From positions 4,857-68,856 of the forward strand of contig NW_002060972.1 of the NCBI RefSeq assembly GCF_000150275.1: a stretch of 64,000 nt of DNA. Direction: 5' to 3'. The translations under genes and the position numbers were made by a program. This document shows, one piece after another, positions 12,506-25,403 of this stretch. Each line of letters opens with the position of its first letter. Position 1 is the stretch's first letter. Below the pieces are notes generated by a model. It had not been told where the DNA came from. It did not search any database and worked only from the letters and a program-made list of their open reading frames with translations. Source of the stretch: Trichoplax adhaerens. Taxonomy: Eukaryota; Placozoa; Uniplacotomia; Trichoplacea; Trichoplacidae.

Positions 12506-12510
12506 TTCGT

Positions 12511-14842
12511 AAATCATAAGTATGAACTCTAGTAGAATTTTTTGGACTGTTTAACTTTCCAAAACTGAAACTTTACTTTAATTCCACGCCTAAAATAGCA
12601 TAAAACCTAGAGTTACTCTAGACGAAGAGTTTCTTTTTTCTGCGTAGTATCGTGATAAAAGTTGCTATTTTGATTTTAATCTTGAATTCAATCAGTCACC
12701 AATTCCATATGTTAAGTAGGAATACTTTATAATTTCGTAATATACGCGTATTGTAATATACAAGTAAAGGCATTACTAATTAATCCATCAAATTTCGTTA
12801 GTTATCTTAGTAAATGTCATCGGACTGCTTCCATTTTACAACGAGTGTTACGAAGTAAACATGCATATCTACAGTACTTAATGCTATGCAAGATACTGTA
12901 ATAGACTAGCTTAACTTTAGCATTGAAATTACTTAAATACTGCGTTTACGGTGTATCTTCCATGACGTACAGAAAGGCTATCACCAACTAGTTCATTTTT
13001 ACTTACAAGTCTATGTTTATTTGCAAAAGCTTTCGGCGTTCAATATAATTTACATAGGCATCGTCAGGTTAGACAGAAAATGCGTATTAATTTACTGCGA
13101 AGCTTTTTGTTAAGCTAGCATAGTTTTAGTATAATAACGCTTTTTTTGGAAAAATGACTTAATTCCCAGTCCAGCGTCATATCGAAGTCAATAATTAACC
13201 TTAACCTTTAGAATATTGAAGTTATGAGAAGCAAACAATAAGAAAGAATTCTTTTTTTTAATGAAATTACGAAAGCATAAAAGGTTTCATAAACTTGTAA
13301 AAGTTTTACGAAAAATAAAGAAGATGACTCTAATTCTTTAGCTGTAAATACGGTAGTCATTGGCAGTTGGCCTATGTAAATTTATAAGATGAATACAGTA
13401 TGCGAAATAGCAATAATGCAGGGATGCATTTTCGAATCAATGGATTTTGTAGTAATTAATATGTATGATTTTATGTACACCAAAATCAGTTGGTAGTCAC
13501 ACGTTATTATTCCTGATTTTCGCGAGATAAAATGTTCAGAATTATAATATATCAAATTTAAAAAGCCAGAAAATGATGAGTTTTATATTATTATTCGCAC
13601 ATTTGGCAATGCAAGCTCGATAAAATATTAGATTGGTAATTAATTAATCCTACAACAACGCGAATTATATTCAGCTTATTGGGCTACGAGTATGTAGACT
13701 TCTGAATAATAAAATAAGTCGGTCCAAAACTTTATAAAAGATAATTTTTCCGTATAAATCAATTTCAATTGTTTTCAGATTTTTTCACGCAGTTAAAATT
13801 GATCTATTCATTCGATTAGAAGCTCTGTGTGAAGTTTAATTAATATGTCAAATAATTAAATCATAATGGTATAAAGAGATATTTTGCATCTCTCTATCGG
13901 ATAGGCCGCTGTGATCTTAAGATATTTACATGCTAATGAATTTAAGATCACTGAAATAGAGCTAATTTAGACTTTCTTAAAATGCAATTATTATCTTATT
14001 AGTATTGCATTAAGTTTTATCTTGGTGGGGCATCACATTGGCTACGTGCGCCATACAAAAATTTGTGATTTATTCTTAGATTGGTGAGTTATATAAGAAA
14101 TAAAGATTAGCAGATCTGTTAACATTAGCAATTGTTGATCTTAGGATGAAACAAGTTAGTATTATCATGCCAAAGTAAACATATAAGATTTAGATTGCCA
14201 ATATTCTAATTATTTTAGTTATAGCTTCAGTAGGATGCCTATCATATAGATTATAAATGTCTGTATCACTCTGCCGCTAATAGAAAAAGAAAAATTCTTC
14301 TATGTCATAGCTAAGAAATTTAATCGGTTTATTACTGAATAGGCCTAGCAGGGTATGTATTGGCTTGCAGAAGACAAATAATATTGTCTAAGGTGTTAAA
14401 AAATGATCTTTCTAAGCAACTGGTTGCTGCATTGGAAACTACGGTGTCATTATATAATGATTTATGCAGCTAAAGTCTTTATCAATAGTTAATTATTTGC
14501 CTATAAACTTAATAATTGTTAGGCTCTTTTTATAAATGTCTGAACCGAGAAGAGTGGCAAACAAAGATTGCAATTCCCAATGTAATACCAGTTGATACTT
14601 GCATATACAGGCTCTTTTGCGAAATAGGCGTTTCATTTCACAGCTAATGTGTCTCCTTTATTAAAAATTGTTACTCTATTATCACCAGAAATATCAGTAA
14701 TGCTGTAAATATGCAATCATTACAGAGGTGACTTTACCTGTTTAGTGCACACTTATATGAGAACTTTATTTTATTCAATATCAATGAAATCTCATGCTGT
14801 TTTTTTCCTAATCCATTAGTCCATTAGAAACGCCAGCAACAG
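12511..14842. other. Intergenic spacer with a small hairpin
   Basis: No gene could be supported. The only clear local structure is a perfect 10-bp inverted repeat, GTGATCTTAA at 13911-13920 and its complement at 13942-13951, with a 21-nt loop. Its function is unknown. Confidence 0.5.
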
Positions 14843-14850
14843 TATAAAAG
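14843..14850 (+). promoter_or_regulatory. TATA box of secreted cationic-peptide gene 1
   Basis: TATAAAAG lies 443 bp before the ATG at 15293. A short 5'UTR exon may follow, with a donor near 14915 (TTAAA|gtgagg) and an acceptor just before the ATG (catctag, ending about 15286). The same arrangement is seen upstream of peptide gene 2. Confidence 0.5.
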
Positions 14851-15292
14851 GTTGGAAAAGGATCCTTTATCGACAGACATTTTTTTCCTGCTACGTCTCG
14901 GAAGCAAATTTAAAGTGAGGTTTGTTACTAAATGTAAGGTACCAAATTGAAATGATCTTTTTTATTTTAAATTAGTTTATTACAGACTGCAATATAGTCA
15001 TCAACATATAGCTATAATTGTTTATTTAAGTTTCATAGTCAGAGATTCTAATGTTTCTCTGCGTGAAGAATGGATAGCACTCGTGACTTACACATATGTC
15101 TGTTAGTAAGACTGAACCTTAGAAATTCAACCTCAAGTTTACAAAACATAATAATAATTCTCATCGATTGCAAACGGCATTGACTGACCTATGAATATTA
15201 TAGTAGAACTACCGTAATTATCATTCTTCCATTAAATCCGTCTTTCCAAAGTAAAAGAATCATTCTATACTTTATTAAATCATCTAGAGAGC

Positions 15293-16064
15293 ATGAACAT
15301 TAAATTGATTATCCTTGCTACCTGCCTATTCGCCCTTGTCTGTAATGCAGACACAGATGCAGAGCGTGAACCAGATTACGATGTCAAGGATGTCGATGAT
15401 CGTGATGAAGAAGAAGCAGAAGAAGGATCAGAAACGGATCTGGAGGAAATAAAAAATAACATTAACATCAACAATAACAACAATAATAACAATAATAACA
15501 ATAATAACAATAACAATAATAACAACAATAACAACAACAATAACAGCAACAATAACGTAAGTGCTTAGGATATATAGCGCAAGTAAGAGTTGAGAGCCAG
15601 TTGCATAAAACTATATATGTCAAGTGATGGAACTTAGTTGATAGGATAATTTTGCCATGAACTAATTAATTTGTTACCATAGCCAACCTCTACCGTAAAA
15701 TCTTATCCTTCGACAGCAATTTTTAGTTTCAATAGGAAACATACTGAAACTTGAGCAAATTTTGTACCGCTCTTAATAACTTACTTACTATACAGGAAAT
15801 TAGAATTGATTCCTTAGGCGTTTGATGATACTTTTTTCTACTGGCACGAGGTTCTAATTGGTGTGAAGTTTGTCTAGGTCTGTATTTATCATTGGAAAGT
15901 GATAGCTCTGATAAACACGATTAAAATATTTACTAATTTTCAAATAGTGGAGTAGATGCCGCCGTAGTTGGAGACGTCGATGCAATTGGGCTAGACGCCG
16001 TCGCAGTTGGAGACGTCGACGCAATTGGGCTAGACGCCATCGCGTGAGGAATTGCCGCTGTTGA
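15293..16064 (+). CDS. Secreted Arg/Trp-rich peptide precursor (peptide gene 1)
   Basis: Exon 1 (15293-15556, 88 codons) encodes a signal peptide (MNIKLIILATCLFALVCNA), a strongly acidic segment rich in D and E, and a run of about 25 Asn. It ends at a good donor (AAC|gtaagt). Reading on past the donor gives only three residues before a stop. Exon 2 (15948-16064, acceptor caaatag) continues in phase 0 for 38 residues to TGA. It encodes an extremely basic peptide starting W-S-R-C, with about 22 Arg, five Trp and four Cys (positions 4, 12, 36, 38), containing a 13-residue duplication of the RRSWRRR-NWARR type. Signal, acidic pro-part and cationic mature part is the classic layout of host-defence peptide precursors. 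That function is inference; no named family was recognised. A second possible donor (CATCGC|gtgagg, 16043/16044) lies inside exon 2. Confidence 0.65.
15961..16038 (+). repeat. 39-bp coding tandem duplication in peptide gene 1
   Basis: Two adjacent 39-bp units (15961-15999 and 16000-16038) differ at only four positions and share AGTTGGAGACGTCGA and GCAATTGGGCTAGACGCC. As 39 is a multiple of three, each adds 13 residues in frame (R-R-S-W-R-R-R-x-N-W-A-R-R). One copy carries Cys where the other has Arg. Confidence 0.9.
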
Positions 16065-16257
16065 GGCAGCTAGCTTTCTGTGAAATTTCCTTTCAATGAC
16101 ATGGCTGTTAACATCTTATAGTTGATAACCTTAGTAAATCATTGATTATGTGATCTAAAGATAACTCATAGACATGGTAATCTGAAAGTGCACGTTGGTC
16201 GTAGATTAGTTGCTTACTCAGTATAGTTCTGTTTGTTGCATGTTCGAATTAGATGGT

Positions 16258-16263
16258 AATAAA
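16258..16263 (+). terminator. Poly(A) signal, peptide gene 1
   Basis: AATAAA lies about 195 bp after the TGA. A second cluster of AATAAA occurs at 16325-16338. Confidence 0.5.
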
Positions 16264-16338
16264 CTATGTTTGCGTAAGATTAAAGAAATATTACTCTTAA
16301 CTTAAGTCCATGTCATGTGAAAACAATAAAATAAATAA

Positions 16339-18532
16339 ATCACCATAATTGTTCCGCAAATTAATGAATTTTATAAAATCATGAACGTAAAGCTCATGAT
16401 GGCCGCTTAATGTGAAAATTGACGCTTGCTTTTCAACTGTAGTGAAATATGGGTATAATTATGCGATGATAGAAAATTGACTATGATATCGTATATTATT
16501 TGGATACAAATTCACTGATTAACACCATAATTTTAAATCGATCGATAACAAATTCAGAGCCTCGCATAAAATGCTAATACAGCATGTAATTACCTTGCTA
16601 AATTTAATTTTAATTCTTAACTAAGTAATCTTAATAGTCAATGATTAATCGATGTGGTAATATTTCCGATTTATTGTCAAGGTTAAATCAGGCAGTATTA
16701 TAGTGTATAGTATAAGTAAATTTAGTAGTATTAGAAGCCGATAATAAATGTATCGGTGTCAGTGATTATAATTCATGGTTTCGCTGAAACCTGCCGATAT
16801 TACAATATTATTAAAAGCTGACAATTGACAATTAATTGATAAATCCTCTCTTATAGTCTGGGGGATTCTGATTTTCTGACATTAAAATTTAGGATAACGA
16901 ATGATGTTGGGCGTTATTTCTGGTTTTCTTGTTAAGCATTATTCATATTTCTGAAGTTGAATTACTCCAGTATTTCTAAACCCAACACGTTAAAATGGCT
17001 TCATTTAAATAATTGAGTTACAGGCATAACGCTGGCTATGCTTCACTTATTTATCGACCATGAATATAACAATAGGGTAAAGTAAATTTTAAGCAGCCAA
17101 AAGCAAAATCTGAAAGCATAATTATATACTGAATAACTTAGTCAAAATGGCTAATAGCTGTTAACAGTTAAAATACTTCATAGCTAGGCGTTAATTGAAT
17201 ATAGGCTAAAAATCTCGACAGATATTCTAATGGAGCGATGATATTACAATATGAGAATAAAGTCTGAAATTAAGTACTCACGAGTAAGCTCATTTAATAT
17301 CGTAAAACTGACTTGAAAAAACTAGAGTATGGTCTCCTCCATGTTTCTATCCTCTCATATAGGGCAGCTGATAGTTCATTACTAGAATTTTTTGCCTCTA
17401 GCTGTTAAGAATCTAGATTTACAAAGGTACTTTAAAGTGTTACGAGGTGGTTAAACACAAAGTACTCGCTGTCGACTCTTTCAATAGACCTAAACTGTAA
17501 CTCAAATACTAATAACTTCGGCAGGCTAAACTATGAATCCTAACTTTATTAAAAAGCCAGCTAATATATAGCGTAGTTACATAATCAATTTTTTATTAAA
17601 ACTGAAGTAACATGAATAAAGTATGCAATAATTTTTATATAACAAACATGCAAAACGTGGTTAATAAGCCTTCTTAGCATATTTCTTGAAAATTTATCTC
17701 AGGATGACTGAAATACAGCTATTCTATATTGGTTCCTTTGTAATACTACTGCTAATAGACTTTTAATTATAAATATCATACGGTGGTAATTTTGCGCTAC
17801 TAGTTTTGGTTAAAACAGGTTATGGAATAGATTCCTATTCTATTACAAATTATCGCCGGTTAAAAAAATTTAATGAATATTACATTCTAAGTGTTGCTTT
17901 GCCGTTACGAAAAGTAGATACTCATACATTTATCTACCATAACGACATCAATGCTTATGGCATATTAAGAGATTGACACTTATATTAATTATAGAAAGCT
18001 TAAAAGTAAACGACTATGTCTTTGTTATATAGGTTAAGAGAACTGCCATAAATAATTTACATAGATAGCGATCAAAGGTTCACATTTTTTTCCATATATA
18101 CTAATAGCTTGTCGAATTATTAGCCATCTGTAAGTTTAGCTATGTAAAATAGTAACCATTGTTTGGTAAGAAATCATTATTTGCAACGTTAACAAACTTA
18201 CAGTATAATTTCATTCGCCGTTCGTTAATTTGGCTATTAAGTCTTTATATTTAAGCTGTACTATTTCAAAACTGAAATTGCAATTGAAGTAATTATACGC
18301 TAATACTCGTTATTTTTATTCATAAGGATTTCTTTTGCTTATAACGATATTCTTCTTGTTCAGACGTGCAAGCAATGAAAAAGGAAAAAATTTACTGTGC
18401 TAATTAATCGCTACTTTAATTCTTCCCTGAATGGACTAGTTTGGCTGAATTTGTTGACTTAATCAACCATAACTGTCCTGTTCTTAGTTTAATTTAAATT
18501 TATTATCTCGCAAAGGATAACTTGTTAAATCA
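16339..18532. other. Intergenic spacer
   Basis: No gene was found on either strand. One isolated site with splice-like flanks (tag, CCATCT, gtaagt, near 18121-18135) has no neighbours of the same kind and is probably chance. Confidence 0.5.
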
Positions 18533-19516
18533 TTAAACGTTAAAAAGTATTCGAGTTCGAACAAAAGGCACCACCTTGTCTCTGTTGTAGTAAGTACAGA
18601 CTGGCAACGGTAAATTTTTACGTAATTCTGAATTCGTAGCAACGAAAATTATGGGATTAATAGCGATATTGCAATAAGTTAATATGAGAGCAATTTGAGC
18701 TAAACTTTTATTTACAGTGTGATCGCTTTCATTACACCAATAACGAATAACACCATTGAGTAATAAAACATTAAATGGCAACCAACATAAGACATTAGTT
18801 CCAACAATTAATGAGATGGTTCTTAATGGTATTAGTATACTTTGATAGCGGTTTCTATCTTTGAAAGCTTTATTGTAAGCAATAACGAATTGGATTAAGT
18901 TACAAGATATGATTACCGCTACAGTTATGCTAACACCGATAGCATAAGCAGTATTAATAGCATCGTTTCTACTATTTACGTGAAATGGTAGCCAACATGT
19001 TGTTAAATGATAATATCGTCCGAAGCCACGATTTTCTAGAGATAGCAGTGGCATTATTGCCAATATTAATGGCCCGATGTAACAAGTCACAACGCCTAAA
19101 GCATAATTTCTAGCGGAAGTTTGTCTAATGTAGGTGAAAGGAGCTACCACTGCATGACATCGTTCTACACTTATCGCTACAGATAACATAAATGATGCGC
19201 CATTAAATATGCTGATTAAAAAGCCTTGCAATTGACAAAGTGAATTATGATTACCGATACAAACCATGGCAATTAAGAATGGTATTACAAATAAACTGGT
19301 TAAGAAGTCATTTATTGCAATAGCTGATAAAAGGACGTTGCTGTAAGTCCTTAATGAGGGTGTAAGATAAATGGTCCATAAATTGAAAAAATTGCCAAGC
19401 AATGCTGTAATCATAATAATGGACAAAAACATGATTTCAGCAGTCGGAGATAAACCAGTGAAAATGTCCATAGTTTCATTTACTAATAAAGAATGAGACG
19501 AATTTGGATTGGACAT
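18533..19516 (-). CDS. Rhodopsin-like (class A) GPCR, orphan
   Basis: A single-exon frame of 327 residues reads on the minus strand with seven hydrophobic segments. Class A landmarks: G-N in TM1 (41-42), A-I-N-D in TM2 (D70), Cys94 at the top of TM3 paired with Cys174 in extracellular loop 2, E-R-C at 118-120 in place of D/E-R-Y, C-W-L-P-F in TM6 (244-248) and N-P-I-I-F in TM7 (287-291) in place of NPxxY. Two N-glycosylation sequons lie in the short N terminus (NSS, NET). The length is typical of peptide or amine receptors, but no ligand class can be named. The intronless form suits a retroposed or expanded orphan family. Both tyrosine switches (DRY and NPxxY) are altered, so signalling properties may differ. 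Confidence 0.9.
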   Translation of the reverse strand: MSNPNSSHSLLVNETMDIFTGLSPTAEIMFLSIIMITALLGNFFNLWTIYLTPSLRTYSNVLLSAIAINDFLTSLFVIPFLIAMVCIGNHNSLCQLQGFLISIFNGASFMLSVAISVERCHAVVAPFTYIRQTSARNYALGVVTCYIGPLILAIMPLLSLENRGFGRYYHLTTCWLPFHVNSRNDAINTAYAIGVSITVAVIISCNLIQFVIAYNKAFKDRNRYQSILIPLRTISLIVGTNVLCWLPFNVLLLNGVIRYWCNESDHTVNKSLAQIALILTYCNIAINPIIFVATNSELRKNLPLPVCTYYNRDKVVPFVRTRILFNV

Positions 19517-20493
19517 TGCAGGTCGTTGGAAATTGTAATAATTTCAGCTATTTATATGTTAGATATAACCAAATTCAAATTAAAGTACTGATATTGTGTC
19601 GAAATTATGATAAATTATGATGACATTCTAAACTACGATTTATGTGCTATTGCATACAAATTTTATATTTTCAAAGCTGGATGCTTACTTGTGAAAGAGC
19701 TATGCCATAAAATTTTGTATTAAATTGTTAACCATTGGAAAGAGAAAATTGCCTATGACTTTGCTATGCATGGATCAATATTTTACTAATTCACTAGGAA
19801 TGCTAAAATGAGGAAAGGAATTATTTGTTATCAGTCATTTAAATTTAAATTTGGATGTTATTGTGTTGAATCGCAAGCTAATCTATTCCGTTCAAAAATA
19901 ATGATATCAGTCCTCTTTTGAGTTTCTCTTAATTTATTTGCTGACATTTTATCGTCAATATCATATCTTTCATAATTGAAAACTTTATGGATATCAAGTT
20001 ATTGTGTTCATGACAACACCTCCATCAGTTTCCTACATTTAGGTCTGTCAACTTATCGTATCCGCTCATAATCTTACTGTTTGTTTTATAAGAATAGCGA
20101 TATTCGACTTCATTTACAATTCTTTTCAAATTCTAACATAAAAAGTTTTTATTATCGATATTGAGTGCACCAAAATAACTCGTTCTTCTCGTAAATTGTC
20201 AAAAAATTTTGCCTTTATTTAAGCAGGATACAGCTGATATATGTACATTAGTACAGTACATGATAAAATTAAATTATCTTACCTAATAATAAATCGATCA
20301 GTGCAGAATTCAACTTAAGTAATTTAGGCGGTTTATAAATACTTGCAATAATTTTGTGAAAGCTATGGCAAGAATTAAGTATCAATCATATGCAAGTGCA
20401 TTCCGATAATTTTAGTATATGCGAATGTATGTAATTTAACGCGTATTGATATGGAGATACTGCTTCAATGCTTATTTCGATTACCATACTTAC
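19517..20493. other. Intergenic spacer
   Basis: No coding exon could be supported. If the minus-strand exon at 20494-20652 is real, its later exons might lie here, but none was recognised. Confidence 0.4.
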
Positions 20494-20652
20494 AAAAATA
20501 TTATTGCAGGAGAATCTTATGACCGTAGAATTAAATATAATAACTTTAGCTATGTCATGTTGAAAGTAAGCTACTTGATTGAGGAATGACAATGAGAAAA
20601 ATCCAGCTATTAATATAATGAAACCTATAACTTTAAATTTAGATTTGGGCAT
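20494..20652 (-). CDS. Possible first exon of a type II membrane or secreted protein
   Basis: A 53-codon minus-strand frame begins MPKSKFKVIGFIILIAGFFS (a short basic tail, then a hydrophobic helix) and reaches an exact donor (AATATTTTT|gtaagtatgg) in phase 0. A basic tail plus one helix suits a type II Golgi enzyme or a signal anchor. No downstream exon was identified, so this could be a chance frame or a dead fragment. Confidence 0.3.
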
Positions 20653-23600
20653 AATTTAAAGCAAAGACGTATGTGTTTCCTTAGTTATTTATTTAGGATA
20701 TATAATGACGTAATTTACACTTCGTAATATATTTCTGTTCTATTATTGCAATGTCTAGCATTATTCTCTTGCTACTAAATGAAATTGACGGGCATACAAT
20801 TGATATATAAGCAAGATGAAAATAGTAAAAAGACAAAGTTAAACTATTTTATAATGCACCTATATTAATTTCAATGATTTCTATTATTTCAAACAGTAAA
20901 GTATACTATCCCGTCGTCTTGGATCATGAATAAGTTAAGCAATAAAATTTTTGAGATATCTGGAATGTTAGGAAATATTTAACCTTATCATAAAGTAAAA
21001 TCAAACTTACTTAACGGAGACTATAGAGGATCTAGTAACTTGTAATGTAAAGCTTGTTGCTAAGATTTTAAGCTAGAAATATTGGCTAAGAAAGGGTTAA
21101 TAAACTTTGTTAATGTATCAGTTTGACCTCGAAATTTTTCTATCGCAATCTCTTCTACAATTTGTCAAGAATGAAATTTTACTGGGATTTGTCTTCATTC
21201 CTGAAATTACTCTTCAAATTTTATTAGCTTAGTATGGTCCAGTAATGCTTTCTTAACAGGATTTAGCCCAATCGACTATGTTGGCGTATTATCTCCATTT
21301 AATATAAGATACGTACTTCAATTGGAGAATCAAGTTATATAATCAATCTCTAGGCTTCATTTTCTAGGGACTATAGTACTTTCAAAAGTTAGCGTATTTA
21401 GTTTGGACAGAAGATATGATGAACTATTTTCCTCTTTACTATGTCTTAAATTTACAGACCAATACAATGTTCTAAGTCCTCGTTATGTAGTAAAGTGTTT
21501 AATAGAAGGTACGATTTATGGTTCGAGTTGTAATTGTCTTGTTATTTACTTCTAGCTGAGAATAATAATTCTCTGTAAATTTAATATTTAAACTAGGAAT
21601 GTAAATCTTTGAAACCTCGCCATTTTATTACTACTGTATAAGGTACAAGTAGTTAGAGAAATATTGAATCTGTGAGATTGAAGTAAACAGTATTGTAGAT
21701 GCTAATTTACGTTGTTTACGGTAGTTATGCAAGTTCATCTAGCTTATGATAGCGGTTTTTATCAATTTAGAAATCAAAATTCAAAAGTTTACCTTCGATA
21801 AACTCAAATGAGAGTTGATCTACCCATATTTCTTTCATGCAATTATAATTATTACCGGATAATGCTGCTTCTCACTTCACGCTAACTTTACTCATAAATT
21901 GGTATTGTAACATTTTCTATAGAAGCACTGGACAATTATCTGGTTAGCTGATATTAGAAATGTGAGTGCAAATCCGTAGAGTTAGACAATCTTGAGAAGG
22001 TGTACGGTACAAGTTATTCTGTAGAAATGACCGATCAATCTTTGGGCTGATGGCAATACTTATATCAACCGGTGAGAGTTTAATTCTAAATCTCACAAAA
22101 CACATGCTATTCTTCTACTGAACTAATCAATCTATCCTATTTATTGTAAGATAAAGCAAGCAGCACTGTCTTTAGTAAATACATTGTTACTACCTTGGAA
22201 TACCTAGGATGAACTTAGACATTCCTTTGGATGGTCCAATTCTAAAAAAATAGACCATAATTAATGTTTTAAATTATTAACTTAATTTGATATCAATTAA
22301 TGATTTAGAAAAGATCGATATGTTACGAGATAAAAGGGTTATTAGTGAAATTAATTTAATTAGAGGATTTCCATTAAAAATTAAGAAGGAATCAACCTAT
22401 CCATGTTTCAGTCTAATATTTCAGTAATTACTCAAGATTTAACTTTTATGGAAGGTTTTCGTATTGCTCAAGACTAGTTTTACGCTATGAATGAAGTGCT
22501 AACGGTTTTAAGCAGAAAAAAGGTTCATGTATCGAAAAGAAGATAATTTATCCATGTAAGTCACTGCGCGACAAAAGTATGCATAACTGGATGACTGCAT
22601 TAAAGTGCATTAGGTAAAGTGTCTATGCTTGTCATACAGTCAGTAGAATTAATCTATTAGGTGAGTGATTGATTAATTGCTTTTATTAAGTATGAAAGTA
22701 CAGGATATGAGAGTTTATTAATGAAGATGAAAAACTAATATGTATACTTCCCGTTCATTTTGATTGTAATAAGTACAACTTGGCCGCTGTACAATGAATT
22801 CACGCTAGTCTAAAATTAAATCTGATACAAATCATATTGTTTCAAGGAACGCCTACAGTGTCGAAACCATTAGCAAGCCTTTTTTTTACGATAGACTTAC
22901 CTTGATGGCGCAACTCATTAAGTTTGACAACTGCAAACGACTAATATTAATGACCATATTTATATCTACGTACAGTACGAAGACAGATAGAAAAGGAGTA
23001 TTATCACGAGACAGCTCAATCTATATGACAAATAGAACTACTATCAGTATAGCAAGGTAATTGCTGTTCACTAAAGAACTTAATGTGGACATAGATCAAT
23101 TGCCGATATTGTGCACTCTCCAACAAGGACTTTAATTTTTTATGAAATGTGACACAGCTTAAGATGGCGTCTTTTGTTCACATTTGTGTTCTAAAGTAAA
23201 GAGACTAACTTTAAAAATTATTGCTTTAGTTGATACAAGAAATAAAATTGTCTTCTTCTATAAATGGTTCAGTAAAATTTTGACTTCTATATTTTCTAGT
23301 CCGTTAATATTGTCAATTTTTCATGTTGTTGTTAACTTCTAAAGGATCAAACCACCAATATGCGAGAATTTCCTTAACTAATACAAAGGATAATATAACA
23401 TTTTAAAATCAACTACCTCTACTCAACAGTAATAGAAAAGTAAGTTAAGAACGAGTGACACATAATACATTCGGTAAACTACAGGGGATAATTTATTAAC
23501 GTTATGGCTAGTTATACAAATTGATCTAGTTTAGGGCTTAAAGAATTTTAGCAGTGTAATAACCATGGTTCTTTAATTAGTGTATTAACATTAGTAACTT

Positions 23601-24193
23601 TCATAAAAGTCAGAATCGCATTCTTATAAGGTAAGAGCATGGGATGCAATTCATTTACTCTGCTATATAAATCACTTGGGAATATGAAAGTTGCAGTTAT
23701 TTTACAATGGCGGTATTATTGCTCCTCAGGTTAGTACTTTTCGATCAACCACTTTTTCTCAGGTAAAGGTACCTTATTGATGAAGCGATCGAAGATCATT
23801 ACAATAAGATATTATTAATCTGAATTTTGTCCACCCATGTACTTTCAGTAGAAATTTCCTACTGTGAGTTAAGTAATTATTGTCACAATTGAAGTCCATC
23901 ACTTTTATTAGAACTATTTCAGTAATAGCATAAAGGTAACTGCATAGCTTACTTCAATTATTAAATTTATATTCTAAGCATTCAATTCAATCATCAAAAT
24001 TAGTTTAGTTAGAAATGACGTCAAAGAGATAGAAATACACGTATGATGATATGCTTGTGTTCTACTTTTCATTTAACGTATAACATTTTACAATTTTGAA
24101 CAATAGACTTTTAGGCCTTTTGCGAATTATAACCTACAGGTTTTCCAGATATATTGTCTGCAAGTGAATATATTATAGACATCTTTCGGGGCA
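20653..24193. other. Intergenic spacer
   Basis: A long AT-rich stretch without a supportable gene. A short frame near 23685 (ATGAAAGTTGCAG...) ends at a donor-like gttagt, but no continuation could be found. Confidence 0.45.
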
Positions 24194-24201
24194 TATAAAA
24201 G
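24194..24201 (+). promoter_or_regulatory. TATA box of peptide gene 2
   Basis: TATAAAAG, identical to the box upstream of peptide gene 1. A probable 5'UTR exon follows, ending at GAAG|gtaaat (24300/24301). The next acceptor, cttgatcag, lies directly before the ATG at 25404. Confidence 0.5.
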
Positions 24202-25403
24202 GCTACTTTTTCATTTAGGATCTTATTCAATTGGGCACGATCTTGCGTATAGAAATTTTTCTGAAGTTTGAGGATCCTTTCTTTTCAAGAAAATTAGAAG
24301 GTAAATTACCTTTATGGCAAAAATTAATTTTTGTATCTAATGGTACTGAAAAATTGGTTCAATTGGAATAAGTCCTTTCCAATTTCTCTGAAATCACTTT
24401 ACTGTTTGTTAAATTATTAATTTTGCAGATTACTTTCATGATGCTACTTGCAGCAAAAGCTTCTATAGAATCCTTGCATAGCTATCATTTCTCTAATTTA
24501 CGTATCTATGCTAAATAATGCATTTTCGAGAGATACTACTGCCAACTAAAAATCCTTTAAGAATCACTTACATCATTACAGCCTCCTTACGCTTTCCTAT
24601 AATTAATGAACGCATTGGCTCATTCGACTTCAGATTTAAATTTCGATAATTTAATTCAACTTCGAAATTATCTCCATTTGGTTTAATATCTGCTATACCT
24701 CAATCCCAGTTATACATAGTACTTTATTATGTGTACCAATCAAGTAATGAATTTATTTGCTATTGGTTAATTAATGTTTCAAAATTGTTGGGTTCTATTA
24801 TTGCTATAAGGTAGATAAAGTATAAGTAACATAAATTTGTTAAACAACCATTATTGATAGGTTTTAAGGTAATAAATTAAAATAATTGTATTTTTTAATA
24901 GATTGGGTTCTATTAAATCGTAATAGTAGTTTAGTGATTTTTTTTACTGTAAGCAGTTTTAAGTGATGCATCAGCTACTACTATATATTTTTATAGCATG
25001 CTTTTCGAGATATTACTGATAATTCGGACACAGATTTTGCTTGAAATTGGAACTCATTTCTTGTTTAAGTCTTTATTGACTTCATTTCATTATTTTATAA
25101 ATTGGAATGTTTTTCATATGTATTTTGGTTCATTGGAAAAAAGAATCAGATAATTGACACCCGTTCTCTAAATAGATAAGGTCGTTTTAACTATAGAAAG
25201 ATATTTTATTGTCAGGTCCTTAACTACTTTAATGATCTCAATTTCTGTAAACGTCAGATAAATTAGTTATTCGAACTTTACAACCATTACCAGGTGGATA
25301 AAAATGTTTTATTTTATAGAAAAGATTTAAAACTTATAATTTAAGAAACCAGTAATCTTAGATTTACTTGCAATCCTAATTCTTATACATTGCTTGATCA
25401 GCT

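Noticed and set aside
15557-15568. Peptide gene 1 ending V-S-A directly after the Asn run
   Set aside because: The sequence there is an exact splice donor (gtaagt) and the next exon continues in phase with a strongly patterned peptide.
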